In this document: one piece after another, positions 53,471-61,472 of the stretch
Numbering within the stretch: position 1 is the first letter of the stretch
How the letters are laid out: the number at the start of each line of letters is the position of its first letter
NCBI GenBank assembly: GCA_017302795.1
Contig: JAFLCB010000008.1
Location: 165,879 to 229,878 of the forward strand
Source of the DNA: Deltaproteobacteria bacterium
GTDB taxonomy: Bacteria; Bdellovibrionota; Bdellovibrionia; Bdellovibrionales; JAMPXM01
Direction: 5' to 3'
Length of the DNA: 64,000 nucleotides
Translations under genes and position numbers: made by a program
Notes under the pieces: generated by a model
The model's database searches: none
What the model was told of the DNA's origin: nothing
Seen by the model: the letters and a program-made list of their open reading frames with translations, nothing else

Positions 53471-54709
53471 TTAGCGCTTTTTATTTTGTGACGGATTAAA
53501 AAGGTCTGCAAACGTGCCCATGCCGGTGGCCTTGCTACCTGCCGTGTGTGCGCGCCAGGCTCCGTCGTCGATGTCCGCCGGAGGTCCAAATGTCAGTTTG
53601 TGCTCTTCAAAATTTATTTCAGAGACCATCACTTTCATTTTGTCGCCGCGCTTTTTTGTTTCGAAACTTTGCGCATCGGTTAGATCGCGCCACTTTGATC
53701 TCGGCAGAAGGCCAGAAATTCCAGGTGCGATGTTAACGAAAAGACCGTAGTTTTCTTTTCGTTCGACGGTGCCCTCATGGATGGTTCCAACGGGAAACTT
53801 CTGCGGAAGTGTCAGCCAAGGATCGCCCTCATCGCCGGCTTGTTTCAGCGAAAGAGAAACGCGCAAGCGATCATTTTCTTCTGAGACTCGCATCAAGATG
53901 ACTTGCACTTCTTGTCCAGTGCGGACCACTTCGGCTGGATTTTGCACGCGCCCCCAAGCAAGTTCCGATATTGGAATCAAGCCTTCGACGCCATCATCAA
54001 GAAGGCAGAAGGCGCCAAAGGATTCGAGGCGAGTGATTTTACCGACGAGGCGATCGCCTGGCTTTTTCGAAAGCATGAACGTGCCTTCGCCCTCTGCACG
54101 TTGAAGATCCAAAAGTTTACGGCGCGAAACGACCATGTTTCGGCTTTCCATTTGCGTGATGATGAAATCAAAACTTTTCCCGATATAGTCAGCTGGATCG
54201 TTTGAAGCGCGGTGATCAATTTGCGAGAACGGACAAAAAGCGCGTTTACCTTGAATTTCTACGCGGTAGCCGCCTTTGACGGCTTCGGTGACTTTTCCTT
54301 TAACGGGAAGTTCAAGGTCGTAAGCATCTTCCAAGGACTCTGCGTCTTCCGAACCACCGATCGAATCAAAGCGCTTCAAGAGAAGTTCGCCCTCGCGAGC
54401 GCGTACGACTTTTACTTTGATTTGGTCGCCGACTTTGTAATTGAGATTTCCGTCTTTGTCTTTCAATTCAAGGGTAGGGATTAAGCCATCGTTCACTGAA
54501 CCAGTGGCAACAAAGGACGATTCTTTTCCGATCGACAGGATTTCGCCCGTGAGGCTGTCGCCGACGCTGAAGTTTCGTCCAGGTCCGGCCGACTGGGCGA
54601 AGAGAGTAGCGAAGTCTTCGACTGCTCCTGATTTCACTTCGTCGCCGAAAAGATCAACATTGGAATTAGATTTGTTTTTGCCAGACTTACTTGTGTTTTT
54701 TTGGCTCAT
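53471..54709 (-). CDS. S1 RNA-binding domain protein (ribosomal S1-like, four repeats)
   Basis: A 412-residue protein with four S1/OB-fold repeats: GDSLTGEILSIGKESSFVAT (~50-115), LPVKGKVTEAVKGGYRVEIQ (~135-200), GDRLVGKITRLESFGAFCLLDDGVEGL (~220-290) and GTIHEGTVERKENYGLFVNI (~305-375). The third has the canonical sequence. The N-terminus is Lys/Ser-rich and disordered. Full ribosomal S1 has six domains, so this may be an S1 paralogue or a translation accessory factor. It is divergent from the tRNA-Pro gene. Confidence 0.88.
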   Translation of the reverse strand: MSQKNTSKSGKNKSNSNVDLFGDEVKSGAVEDFATLFAQSAGPGRNFSVGDSLTGEILSIGKESSFVATGSVNDGLIPTLELKDKDGNLNYKVGDQIKVKVVRAREGELLLKRFDSIGGSEDAESLEDAYDLELPVKGKVTEAVKGGYRVEIQGKRAFCPFSQIDHRASNDPADYIGKSFDFIITQMESRNMVVSRRKLLDLQRAEGEGTFMLSKKPGDRLVGKITRLESFGAFCLLDDGVEGLIPISELAWGRVQNPAEVVRTGQEVQVILMRVSEENDRLRVSLSLKQAGDEGDPWLTLPQKFPVGTIHEGTVERKENYGLFVNIAPGISGLLPRSKWRDLTDAQSFETKKRGDKMKVMVSEINFEEHKLTFGPPADIDDGAWRAHTAGSKATGMGTFADLFNPSQNKKR

Positions 54710-54862
54710 GGTTTTCGGGTCCTTCGATAGCTAAAACTAGTTGGCTGGAATTTGTGGCCTGAAAGGTTTGACAGAATACCGCTAACGCAACGCTTCCTCA
54801 AGCTTCGACCGCAGGGCTAAAGGTGACACGGCAAAGGTTTTTCAGCTAAATCTCGAGTGTGT

Positions 54863-54939
54863 CGGGGCGTAGCGCAGCCTGGTAGCGCGCTTGCTTCGGG
54901 AGCAAGAGGTCGCGTGTTCGAATCACGTCGCCCCGACCA
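54863..54939 (+). tRNA. tRNA-Pro (anticodon CGG)
   Basis: Complete 77-base cloverleaf. The 7-bp acceptor stem is CGGGGCG / CGCCCCG, followed by A and an encoded CCA. The D arm is GCGC-AGCCTGGTA-GCGC and the anticodon stem CTTGC / GCAAG with loop TTCGGGA, anticodon CGG (reads CCG). The variable loop AGGTC and the T arm with TTCGAAT follow. A terminator follows 20 bases later. Downstream lies the region of decayed mobile genes, so this gene is a candidate integration target. Confidence 0.96.
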
Positions 54940-54959
54940 AATTTGAATCCGTAAGAACA

Positions 54960-54996
54960 CCCGACCACTTGCAACCGAGAGTTGTCGGGTTTTTTT
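54960..54996 (+). terminator. Intrinsic terminator of tRNA-Pro
   Basis: Stem CCCGA / TCGGG (54960-54964, 54985-54989) with an inner CAAC / GTTG pairing around the loop CGAGA, followed directly by seven T (54990-54996). Strong rho-independent signal. Confidence 0.85.
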
Positions 54997-55152
54997 GCGC
55001 CTTGAGAAATAACCGGGAGCCTATTTTCCCCCCTGAATCGTCAACTGTCAGACTTTAGTATTCTCAACGACTTAACTAGTGTAAGCCTGATGCGCGCGAT
55101 ACTAGGCATGAACCGGGTGGCCAGTGCGCCCGCACTGGGTAAAAAAATAACG

Positions 55153-55522
55153 CTATGTTTCTAACGAAAGCTTTCCTGACGGGTTGCTCAGACGGCCTTC
55201 GAGTGATTTGCCGAAGCGATTCAGAGCGACTGGCTCAATAGCTTTCGATTCGTTGTAAAGCTTCATACCAGCCCGAAACTTACGAGGATTCAAAAGTTCA
55301 AATCGAACGATGACCATGCCCGTGCTTCCAATAGTTTTGACCGTTGCGCGAATATTTCCGCAATCAGTTCCGGCATCAGAAATGACAGACCCGTCTTGCC
55401 ACTCAACGGAGATCGAATCGTTTAAGTCCGAAGGAAACTGTTGGAGTCTCTTCGCGAATGAAATGAGTGTGGGCTTGTCGCTCGAAAGTTAGAGCAGCAG
55501 ATTTTTCGACGCTGTCTTGCAT
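55153..55522 (-). pseudogene. Frameshifted small gene downstream of hicB
   Basis: An open minus-strand frame ends at TAG 55153-55155 and reads about 110 codons back to a stop near 55491. It encodes SDKPTLISFAKRLQQF, ISVEWQDGSVISDAGTDCGN, VKTIGSTGMVIVRFELLNP and KLYNESKAIEPVALNRFG, ordinary-looking protein without an internal early ATG. An ATG at 55522, two bases after the hicB stop, begins MQDSVEKSAALT in the neighbouring frame. One extra base around 55486-55490 would separate them. Removing it gives a ~120-residue protein co-transcribed with hicAB. Function unknown. It could also be an assembly error. Confidence 0.45.
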
Positions 55523-55523
55523 A

Positions 55524-55946
55524 TCAACCGTGTTTGCGAAGAATATTGAGTACGGCTTCAGATTCACTATCGATGGCGTGCATAAGCTCAGAAAATTTCT
55601 CGAGAGATAGGTTTACGTTCCCAGTCTCATAACGAGCGTAAGCCGTCGGAGAACTCGCTCCGAGACGTGTGGCGACGTCACGCACGGTGAGGCCGCGCCC
55701 GGCCCGTTGCTGTCGTAGCACCGTCGCCAGTAGAAGCTTTTCGTCATTCGAGCCAATCATAAAGCGGTCGTCGTCGGCTGGCACAACCGAAGCCTCGAAA
55801 GCCTTTCGATCTACCATGCCTTCCACCGCGTCTTTTGCCATCTCAAAAGCTTCTTTTCGCGTGCGACCTTGGGTAAAGAGCATAAGAAGCGGAACTTCGA
55901 CCGCCCAGAACTTTCCTGATTTTAAAATTCGGCCTTCGAGTCTCAT
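55524..55946 (-). CDS. hicB: HicB-type antitoxin with C-terminal HTH
   Basis: A 140-residue antitoxin. The N-terminal HicB partial-RNase-H-like domain (residues ~1-45) has LEGRILKSGKFWAVEVPLLM, TQGRTRKEAFEMAKDAVEGM. The C-terminal XRE-type helix-turn-helix (LTVRDVATRLGASSPTAYAR, YETGNVNLSLEKFSELM) would bind the operator. ATG 55946 has AGGA six bases upstream and overlaps the hicA stop (ATGA). The longer frame to 56087 is only hicA in another frame. It normally neutralises HicA mRNA interferase and represses the operon. Here the toxin partner is interrupted, so its present role may be regulation only (inference). Confidence 0.88.
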   Translation of the reverse strand: MRLEGRILKSGKFWAVEVPLLMLFTQGRTRKEAFEMAKDAVEGMVDRKAFEASVVPADDDRFMIGSNDEKLLLATVLRQQRAGRGLTVRDVATRLGASSPTAYARYETGNVNLSLEKFSELMHAIDSESEAVLNILRKHG

Positions 55947-56131
55947 TTGGGTCCTTTGCCTGGGTTCTGCTTCGCGGTCTTCAAAATGCCTTTGGCGGTG
56001 TACTCGTTGATCTCGGTGTGCCTGGGCACCATGGTCACGACTTCGCCGTTGGTCCATTTGTCGTGTTTTGTCCCCTCGATTTGCCACCAGCCGAGAGCTT
56101 TAAGCTACTTTTCGAGATCCCGTTTCTTCAC
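55943..56131 (-). pseudogene. hicA: HicA-type toxin gene interrupted by an early TAG
   Basis: Read from GTG 56131 the frame gives VKKRDLEK, then TAG (56105-56107), then LKALGWWQIEGTKHDKWTNG, EVVTMVPRHTEINEYTAKGI and LKTAKQNPGKGPK, ending in TGA 55943-55945. The continuation is a clear HicA double-stranded-RNA-binding-fold mRNA interferase. It contains the active-site His (TKHDKW) and the conserved VPRH-EINEYTAKGIL end. Only the ninth codon is nonsense, and no useful downstream start exists. It is upstream of and overlaps hicB by four bases. Inactivation, amber suppression or a base error are the alternatives. Confidence 0.8.
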
Positions 56132-56135
56132 ATTT

Positions 56136-56163
56136 CAACTGTACACCGATATGTGTACAGTTG
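56136..56163 (-). promoter_or_regulatory. Palindromic operator/promoter of the hicAB locus
   Basis: Perfect 11-bp inverted repeat CAACTGTACAC / GTGTACAGTTG with a 6-base spacer, lying directly upstream of the hicA start. On the minus strand a consensus TTGACA (56167-56162) overlaps its edge as a -35 element, and the other arm covers the -10 position. Expected binding site of the HicB helix-turn-helix. Confidence 0.75.
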
Positions 56164-56321
56164 TCAATACTCCTGTTTGTTTCAGTTGAGGGGTACGGCG
56201 CCAAACGCGTGATCTGAATAAAATCAGTGAGATAGCAGGTGTTCTTACCGTATTCGGGTTGGTCGACCAAATTCCCTTACTCAGTAATTCGCGACGTTCT
56301 TGGCTCGATCGCTCACGCGAC

Positions 56322-56936
56322 CTAGCGGCTACCGCCGCTGACCTTCCGTTCGGGGATCGCGCTTACGCGCTTCCCGAACGGAAGGTGCGTATCAGCACAA
56401 AAAACCACATGTCCCCCACCTTGGGGAACCTGGTGCCCTCGGCGATATTGATCCAGGTAATGAAGGTTCGAAACTGAGGCCTCGGAAGAAAACTCCAAGG
56501 CCTTTTTGTATTCTGGGGCTAAGGATCTTGCATCATCTGGTGAAGTCCATTGATACCGTACGCCGAGACCTTTGGCCGTTACGCGCAGGCGCATGGGCAG
56601 TCGCCCAAGAAGTCTTTTCTGCTGACTCGCGGTTCCCTTTTTCCAGGCTCCAAGGAAATCTTGCATTCCCCTTTCGATCAACGAACGGGCGGCCTTGGCT
56701 GTGGGTACATTTGCGATGTAATCCTCAATTTCCGAAAGCTGACTGTTCAAAGCAGTTTTTTGGGCCGAGAGGTTTGCGAGCTTGTCCCTGACCAGATCCA
56801 CTCCGGGAGCTCCGGCCATTTGCCGGTGTAAAGCAAAAACCTCGCCGATTTCCTTGTCTAAGGATTCTAGTTGCCCTTTGAGGCGACCTTTCTGTTCAAC
56901 ATGCCAATTCGCTTCATCGTGCGGTTCTTCGCGCAA
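56322..56936 (-). pseudogene. C-terminal fragment of a serine recombinase
   Basis: About 200 codons resembling the coiled-coil and C-terminal part of large serine recombinases: HVEQKGRLKGQLESLDKEIG, LANLSAQKTALNSQLSEIED, then KGTASQQKRLLGRLPMRLRV. The frame runs back only to a stop near 56960, without ATG. No catalytic resolvase domain or recombinase domain precedes it, so it is a remnant. Its downstream end reads into a strong inverted repeat (56341-56386) and is probably not original coding sequence. The stretch 56164-56321 has no gene, only small palindromes such as TTGGTCGACCAA (56259-56270). Confidence 0.6.
56324..56386. repeat. Two adjacent perfect hairpins
   Basis: AGCGGC-TACC-GCCGCT at 56324-56339 is immediately followed by a 14-bp inverted repeat. 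Arm ACCTTCCGTTCGGG is at 56341-56354 and its complement at 56373-56386, with an 18-base loop that itself contains GCGC-TTAC-GCGC. No T-run on either strand, so not an intrinsic terminator. Confidence 0.85.
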
Positions 56937-57096
56937 AATCTTCGTACCCTGTTCATCTCAAGCTGATCCATCCTGGATTACCTATTTCCCAAAACGATCC
57001 GACCACAATGAGAATCCAATCGGGCCCCTTGTTTATGACCAGTAAATCGAAGAAAATTAAGGCAAGATTCGCAACATTCGGTGGGGACATTAAATT

Positions 57097-59646
57097 ATGA
57101 AGGCCTTCACAGAACGTCGACGGCGTCTTGGGTTGATCGTGGCATCTTTGACTGTTCTGTTGCTGATGTTTCAGAACTTCGACCTCCCATCAGTTCCGGC
57201 TTCTCCACCAGGATACATTCAAGGGTCCGAGAACAATTTTTTGCCCGTCAATATTTCAACGCGCCCTTATGTCACTAAAGAGGTGAAAATCTACCAAGGT
57301 GACGGCGCATTGCTCCCTGGCTGGGTTGCCGATGCGGGAGCTACTCTTCAAGCGATTGCAGGCGATGACCAGACTCCTAAATGCGCTCCCAATGATCCAA
57401 TGCGCGAGTTTTTCTGCCGGAATCCGTCGTATCATCTGCTTCAAAGAACTTCGGCGATTGTTGACGAAAGTTTCTTACGAATGAAATCCGGCAATTATCT
57501 CAAAAAACAACTTTACCGTGTTGAACTAGAAGTAGATCCCAATCGAGATCGAATGCGGCTCGAATTTTATGTTAACCGCGCTCGAAAGGACTCGGCCGAG
57601 CTATACTTCGCTCAAGGTGTTTCTATTCAAAGGGTTCATTTTTCCTTTTATTCGAATCAATCCGAAAATGAACTCGGTTTGGTCACTGATCAAGTCGGTG
57701 ATGTACTTAAAATTAATTATATTCGGATTTTTCGTCTGCCCATTGAAGATCAAGATCAGCTGCTTGTTAACGGTGGCTTCGATCATGGGCTTTTGAAAAA
57801 CTGGACTTTGGATCCGGGACCAAGCGTCAGCGTCGGCTGGCCGAACTCCAGCCAGGGTGTTCTACGTTATCACCGACAAAATGCCGCTTACAACTCGATG
57901 TTCATGAGAACCATACTGAATACCGAACCTGGGAAGATCTATAAGGTCTCTACGGTCGTTCTATCAAACAATAAAAACATGCACTTTTTGATCAATCGAG
58001 TTCCTGCGCACAACTTCATTGGCACAAGCGGAACAGATACATTCGCCTTTCAAGCGAAGACCACACAAACGGAAATAGCGCTTGGCGGGTCTCACTCGTT
58101 TAGCGCTGAGTTTAGTATCGATTCGATTCAAGTGACGGAATCGAGCAATTCAGATTTCGAGCTCGGCCTTACCGGCTGGACGGCCGATCCAAGAATTATC
58201 GTCACGGCCATAAAGAACGATTTAAATTACAATCGAAACAACGGGCTTTGGCCAAACGTTTATATCAATAAGAAGATCGCGACAGTACCAGGCACTCAGT
58301 ATGAAGTGCAAACTCAAGTCGGAAGCAATAGTCACACTCTTGTTATTCGAGTGGATGGAATCATTGCTAAGCAATCAACGGTTAAATCCGGGTTAGTTAA
58401 ATTTTTATTCACGGCCAAGAATTCAGAAACAGTGGTTTCCGTAGGTGGAGCAAATTCTGTTGTTGCAACACTTCAACTGACAAGCTTTTCCGTTAGCCCG
58501 TTCTGGTCCCCCGGCGGCCAATATCTATTTGCGACTTCAACGAAATATCCGGGTTACTTAGGCGGCCATCAAACGGCCAACCAATACTGCGCGCAACACG
58601 CTTTACAGGCAAAGCTCCCCGGAATTTTCAAAGCCGTGCTTGCCGCTAGATTTGATCCATATAACAGCACAGACCCAAGAAACCACTATCCGCTGCTGTA
58701 TCCACTTATGAATACACAGGGCTATAGCGATGGCCTCTGCGACGAAAAGGGGAACTGCGAAAATCTCGGAAATAGCTGGGCGGGCGCTCGGAAGTATCAT
58801 GTTTTTTCTGCTGGAAGAACATGTAACGATTGGACTCAGCATAATTACCAACCAACGACCACCTACGACATTCGCGGCAATCCGATCATTACCCAGCCGA
58901 CGATACCAGATCATATAAAGCTGGGTGCAGTTTGGCCGCCAAGCTTAAGCTTGCCTGATTTCGAACATACCATGTCAACCAATCCGACTGGCCAAGATTG
59001 CGCGACAACTAAACTCAGCTTGATGTGCCTACAAAATGCCGAAACTGCTTCCTACAAAAAGCGAAAGGTATTTGGCACCGGCTTCGACGACTTCTTAGGT
59101 TCAGTAACTCACTTGACAGGTCCAAGAATGGTTAGCGGTAACCAGTATGTCTTTCAGGGCAGCAGCGATGGTACAAAGCCAATAAAGTTTCTCTCACCAC
59201 TCTTACGAAACAATTCCTATTTTGAGTACAATCCCTACAACAACAATGATTGGACAAGACCGCTTGGGAATTACTATGGCGACAATTTAGAAGCGCTCGC
59301 TTCCGGAGACGGACTTACGATCGAGTTCCCAGAATATGCATCGAGCGCCACTTTCACGCCTGCGAGCCTGCAACGCTTGTCCCCTTTGCCCTACGTAGAC
59401 CCTCATCAACCGGAAAGCTTTGGTGGAGAAGAATCCAGTTACGAAGTCGTCATCAACGACCGAGTAGTTCAACGGTTCACGGTTCCAAAGTTCAATCCCG
59501 AAGTTCCGACTCAGTACGTGTCAATGGGACAAGTAAAGGTCACCTCCCTCGATCGCACGCCGTTCAAATCGATGAAGATCAGAGTAATTGAAGGACCAAC
59601 AGATCTGATTCGAATATACGGAATCGGGTATTACACCGTCGACTAA
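57097..59646 (+). CDS. Large secreted protein with carbohydrate-binding-like repeats and endostatin-like domain
   Basis: An 849-residue exported protein. The signal anchor is RLGLIVASLTVLLLMFQNF. Residues ~225-350 and ~352-465 are two diverged copies of a CenC-like (CBM) beta-sandwich. Each begins with N-G/D-FD/E-x-G-L-x-W (LLVNGGFDHGLLKNW, SNSDFELGLTGWTADP) and ends in a GG-S/AN-V/HS-x-x-A strand. Residues ~475-640 resemble the DUF1554/endostatin-like fold (LFATSTKYPGYLGGHQTANQ, YCAQHALQAKLPGIFKAVLA, GRTCNDW). A beta-rich C-terminus follows. It probably binds surface glycans. It is intact although flanked by decayed recombinase genes, so it may be island cargo. Confidence 0.8.
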   Translation: MKAFTERRRRLGLIVASLTVLLLMFQNFDLPSVPASPPGYIQGSENNFLPVNISTRPYVTKEVKIYQGDGALLPGWVADAGATLQAIAGDDQTPKCAPNDPMREFFCRNPSYHLLQRTSAIVDESFLRMKSGNYLKKQLYRVELEVDPNRDRMRLEFYVNRARKDSAELYFAQGVSIQRVHFSFYSNQSENELGLVTDQVGDVLKINYIRIFRLPIEDQDQLLVNGGFDHGLLKNWTLDPGPSVSVGWPNSSQGVLRYHRQNAAYNSMFMRTILNTEPGKIYKVSTVVLSNNKNMHFLINRVPAHNFIGTSGTDTFAFQAKTTQTEIALGGSHSFSAEFSIDSIQVTESSNSDFELGLTGWTADPRIIVTAIKNDLNYNRNNGLWPNVYINKKIATVPGTQYEVQTQVGSNSHTLVIRVDGIIAKQSTVKSGLVKFLFTAKNSETVVSVGGANSVVATLQLTSFSVSPFWSPGGQYLFATSTKYPGYLGGHQTANQYCAQHALQAKLPGIFKAVLAARFDPYNSTDPRNHYPLLYPLMNTQGYSDGLCDEKGNCENLGNSWAGARKYHVFSAGRTCNDWTQHNYQPTTTYDIRGNPIITQPTIPDHIKLGAVWPPSLSLPDFEHTMSTNPTGQDCATTKLSLMCLQNAETASYKKRKVFGTGFDDFLGSVTHLTGPRMVSGNQYVFQGSSDGTKPIKFLSPLLRNNSYFEYNPYNNNDWTRPLGNYYGDNLEALASGDGLTIEFPEYASSATFTPASLQRLSPLPYVDPHQPESFGGEESSYEVVINDRVVQRFTVPKFNPEVPTQYVSMGQVKVTSLDRTPFKSMKIRVIEGPTDLIRIYGIGYYTVD

Positions 59647-59753
59647 TTCTGCATCGAAGAACCGGTCGGCACGACTGGATTCGAGACCTGCGAGTCTTGG
59701 ATTGGCCGATGGCAGACTTACTTAACAAATCGCAAGCGATCAGAAATAAAATT

Positions 59754-60266
59754 CTATATTGTGAATTCAATGCAGCTGTTAGGCGAATCGAAGAACTTGT
59801 TGGCTTTCCAATGCCACCTGGCCCCTTGGCCCTGGTGCCATAAGTCAAGAATGAACAAGAGGTTCTCGACTTCATCCGGATGGACCACGAGCTGGCCACG
59901 CAGGTACGTGAAGCCGTAGGGCGCGGCCCCAGCCATTCGACCTTGATTCCTTGCGGCCTTTCTATCAGGGGTATGAATGCTGGGACGTAGGGAAACGCCT
60001 CCGGCGATCATTGTACTTCGGATAAAATCTTTCGACTTTTTCAGGCGCCCAGCAACCTGCTCCAATGATAGTCCGGACTCGTAAAACTGACGGGCTTCCT
60101 GAAAAAGCCCTGAATGTAAGACTTTAGAAAAGTGAATAAAGTCATCATCATAGGTCGAGTCAATGGGGTGTGCGTCAGTTGACAAGTGAGGGCGACCAAT
60201 TTTCGCATCAATAAAATCAACCACTTGCACCCGGGATGCTGACTGGATGCGAACACTGTGATCAAA
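59754..60266 (-). pseudogene. Recombinase-like fragment with HTH and PYGF motif
   Basis: Frame without a usable start. It encodes FDHSVRIQSASRVQVVDFID, a helix-turn-helix-like segment (SGLSLEQVAGRLKKSKDFIR), then KAARNQGRMAGAAPYGFTYL, RGQLVVHPDEVENLLFILDL and WHQG. The PYGF...LV-x-P-DE...I-x-x-L...G part matches the serine recombinase DNA-binding domain (PF07508-like). The catalytic resolvase domain is absent and the end (ANKFFDSPNSCIEFTI) stops before the expected LN-x3-I-x-T segment. It overlaps the stop of the upstream 113-residue ORF, so the two may have been one transcript. Bases 59647-59753 hold nothing. Confidence 0.5.
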
Positions 60267-60603
60267 AACTTTCGAGCACTTCGTTGATGAACTCGTCGAC
60301 GTGCGGCCAGATACGATCCGACACTTCGACAACCGCTGAGTTGATCCCGTCGACGCCATAAACATGCTTGTGGTGAACTTTTCGATGTTCGTGTGGTGAG
60401 CAATAGCGGATCAAGTTTCGCGACAAGGGCTTCGGATAAAAAGCATGGTAGCTGTACGAAAATGTTTTTACTCGTGGCCTGGCCCACGAAATATCCACCT
60501 CAGCCGTCTTTTCGATTTTAAATTCGACGCTGTTGCCATTGTGTCTACGCAACACCAATCCCTTGATTTCGAGTTCCAACGCTTGAGGCGTCGAATTCCA
60601 CAC
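60262..60603 (-). CDS. Small hypothetical protein upstream of recombinase fragment
   Basis: Unrecognised 113-residue ORF starting GTG 60603 (first start after an in-frame TAA). It contains LELEIKGLVLRRHNGNSVEF, VKTFSYSYHAFYPKPLSRNL, HEHRKVHHKHVYG and WPHVDEFINEVLESF, with balanced composition and aromatic residues that make it look like real coding sequence. The ribosome site is poor. It runs straight into the recombinase-like fragment, with a four-base-scale overlap and a shift of frame. It may be an accessory protein of the same mobile unit. Confidence 0.45.
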   Translation of the reverse strand: MWNSTPQALELEIKGLVLRRHNGNSVEFKIEKTAEVDISWARPRVKTFSYSYHAFYPKPLSRNLIRYCSPHEHRKVHHKHVYGVDGINSAVVEVSDRIWPHVDEFINEVLESF

Positions 60604-60727
60604 GCTGTAGACCGCCGGGCCAGAGAGGTAACATTACCTTACGAATTTATTTAGAATTTGTTCGTGTATCGCGAGGTAGTTTTCGCGCGAATTCCAATCG
60701 TGTTTGCGCCGAGATTTCGAAGACACT

Positions 60728-60955
60728 TTATTTTGTGAGCCCTTTAAGTCCAAAGATTTTTGAGCTCAAAGAAAGCGTAAGGTCGAGATCTTCCTCATTC
60801 ACGATTGAAGAACTCGCAATTTCACTGAGTGTCTTTTCGTAAAACGCGATGGCCTCCTTGTTAGAGGAGAACCGCGGAGATTCGGCATTGAGTCGCTCGA
60901 GGGTGCTCTTGACCCAAGAAGATGTCGGTTCGATTTGTTTTTCGAAATCGTTCAT
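60728..60955 (-). CDS. Small hypothetical protein (75 residues)
   Basis: Acidic helical protein beginning MNDFEKQIEPTSSWVK, with ALSTLERLNAESPRF-like helices and ending LSSKIFGLKGLTK. ATG 60955 overlaps the stop of the upstream 46-residue ORF as ATGA, and AGGA lies eight bases upstream. Both features support expression as the second gene of a small operon. No family recognised. The longer frame to 61165 only reads the upstream genes in another frame. Confidence 0.5.
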   Translation of the reverse strand: MNDFEKQIEPTSSWVKSTLERLNAESPRFSSNKEAIAFYEKTLSEIASSSIVNEEDLDLTLSLSSKIFGLKGLTK

Positions 60956-61092
60956 TTGATTGGTCCTAGCTTCGTAATTCCGAGCAGCATCCGAACTCCC
61001 TTGATGACTCCATGCGCGTGCAGTGCGCCGAAGCTCATGTAAACAACGCGAGCACGTTCCTTCGCGGCGAGTTCGTAGGTGTAGCGGGCCAT
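60952..61092 (-). CDS. Very small hypothetical protein (46 residues)
   Basis: MARYTYELAAKERARVVYMS, then FGALHAHGVIKGVRMLLGIT and KLGPIK: a basic, helix-prone peptide. ATG 61092 sits exactly where the homologous reading of the upstream recombinase-like pseudogene ends, and its TGA overlaps the next ATG. The ribosome site is weak. It could be a true small protein or the shifted tail of the pseudogene. Confidence 0.35.
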   Translation of the reverse strand: MARYTYELAAKERARVVYMSFGALHAHGVIKGVRMLLGITKLGPIK

Positions 61093-61472
61093 TTCGCGAC
61101 TTCGCAAAGCGAAAATTTTTTGCGGCCATGCAGCTCAACGACGAGCCGACAAATGCGAAGTTCATTTTTGTTCGGTACCAGTCGTCTGTCGCGTACCGTA
61201 AATTCCTAGGGACAAGTTGGACTGAGATAGTTCCGCGGGTTCGTCATGCGACCGGGTGCCGAAGTACCGATTGCGATTCCCAAAGAATGAAGTCGCGTCA
61301 GAATTGACGCCTTCGATATACCAAACTTCCGTGCGATTTGCACTGCCGACTTCGCGTAACAGCATCCCACTGTCGGAATATGTGACCCTTTTAGGGCTTG
61401 AGATTCTATTTTGGCTCGAAATGGTGCGCAGATGCATAGCGCAGGTGAAATGAATGTCTCAATTCGGGACGG
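61091..61472 (-). pseudogene. Decayed recombinase-like gene with HTH, internal TAG
   Basis: One frame from 61472 reads RIETFISPALCICAPFRAKI, SQALKGSHIPTVG, then a helix-turn-helix AKSAVQIARKFGISKASILT, LHSLGIAIGTSAPGRMTNPR, a TAG at 61206-61208, and in the same frame VRDRRLVPNKNELRICRLVV, ELHGRKKFSLCEVAKW. The HTH, the NPRNY linker, then LVPNK-x-E-L-x-I-C-R-L are laid out like the fragment at 59754-60266 and like the DNA-binding part of recombinases. There is no ATG at the front and one nonsense codon inside, so it is inactive as read. Confidence 0.55.

Noticed and set aside
55121..55138. Hairpin CCAGTGC / GCACTGG as terminator
   Set aside because: On the plus strand an A-run follows; on the minus strand the T-run precedes the stem, so the geometry is wrong.
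55310..55492. Plus-strand 60-codon ORF
   Set aside because: It lies opposite the better-supported minus-strand frame of the frameshifted gene and has no ribosome site.
56341..56386. Intrinsic terminator
   Set aside because: The hairpin is perfect but neither strand has a T-run after it, and no intact gene ends there.
60041..60487. Minus-strand 148-codon ORF overlapping two other frames
   Set aside because: Overlaps the 113-residue ORF and the recombinase fragment in a third frame with low-complexity Ser/Arg composition; the other two frames look more protein-like.
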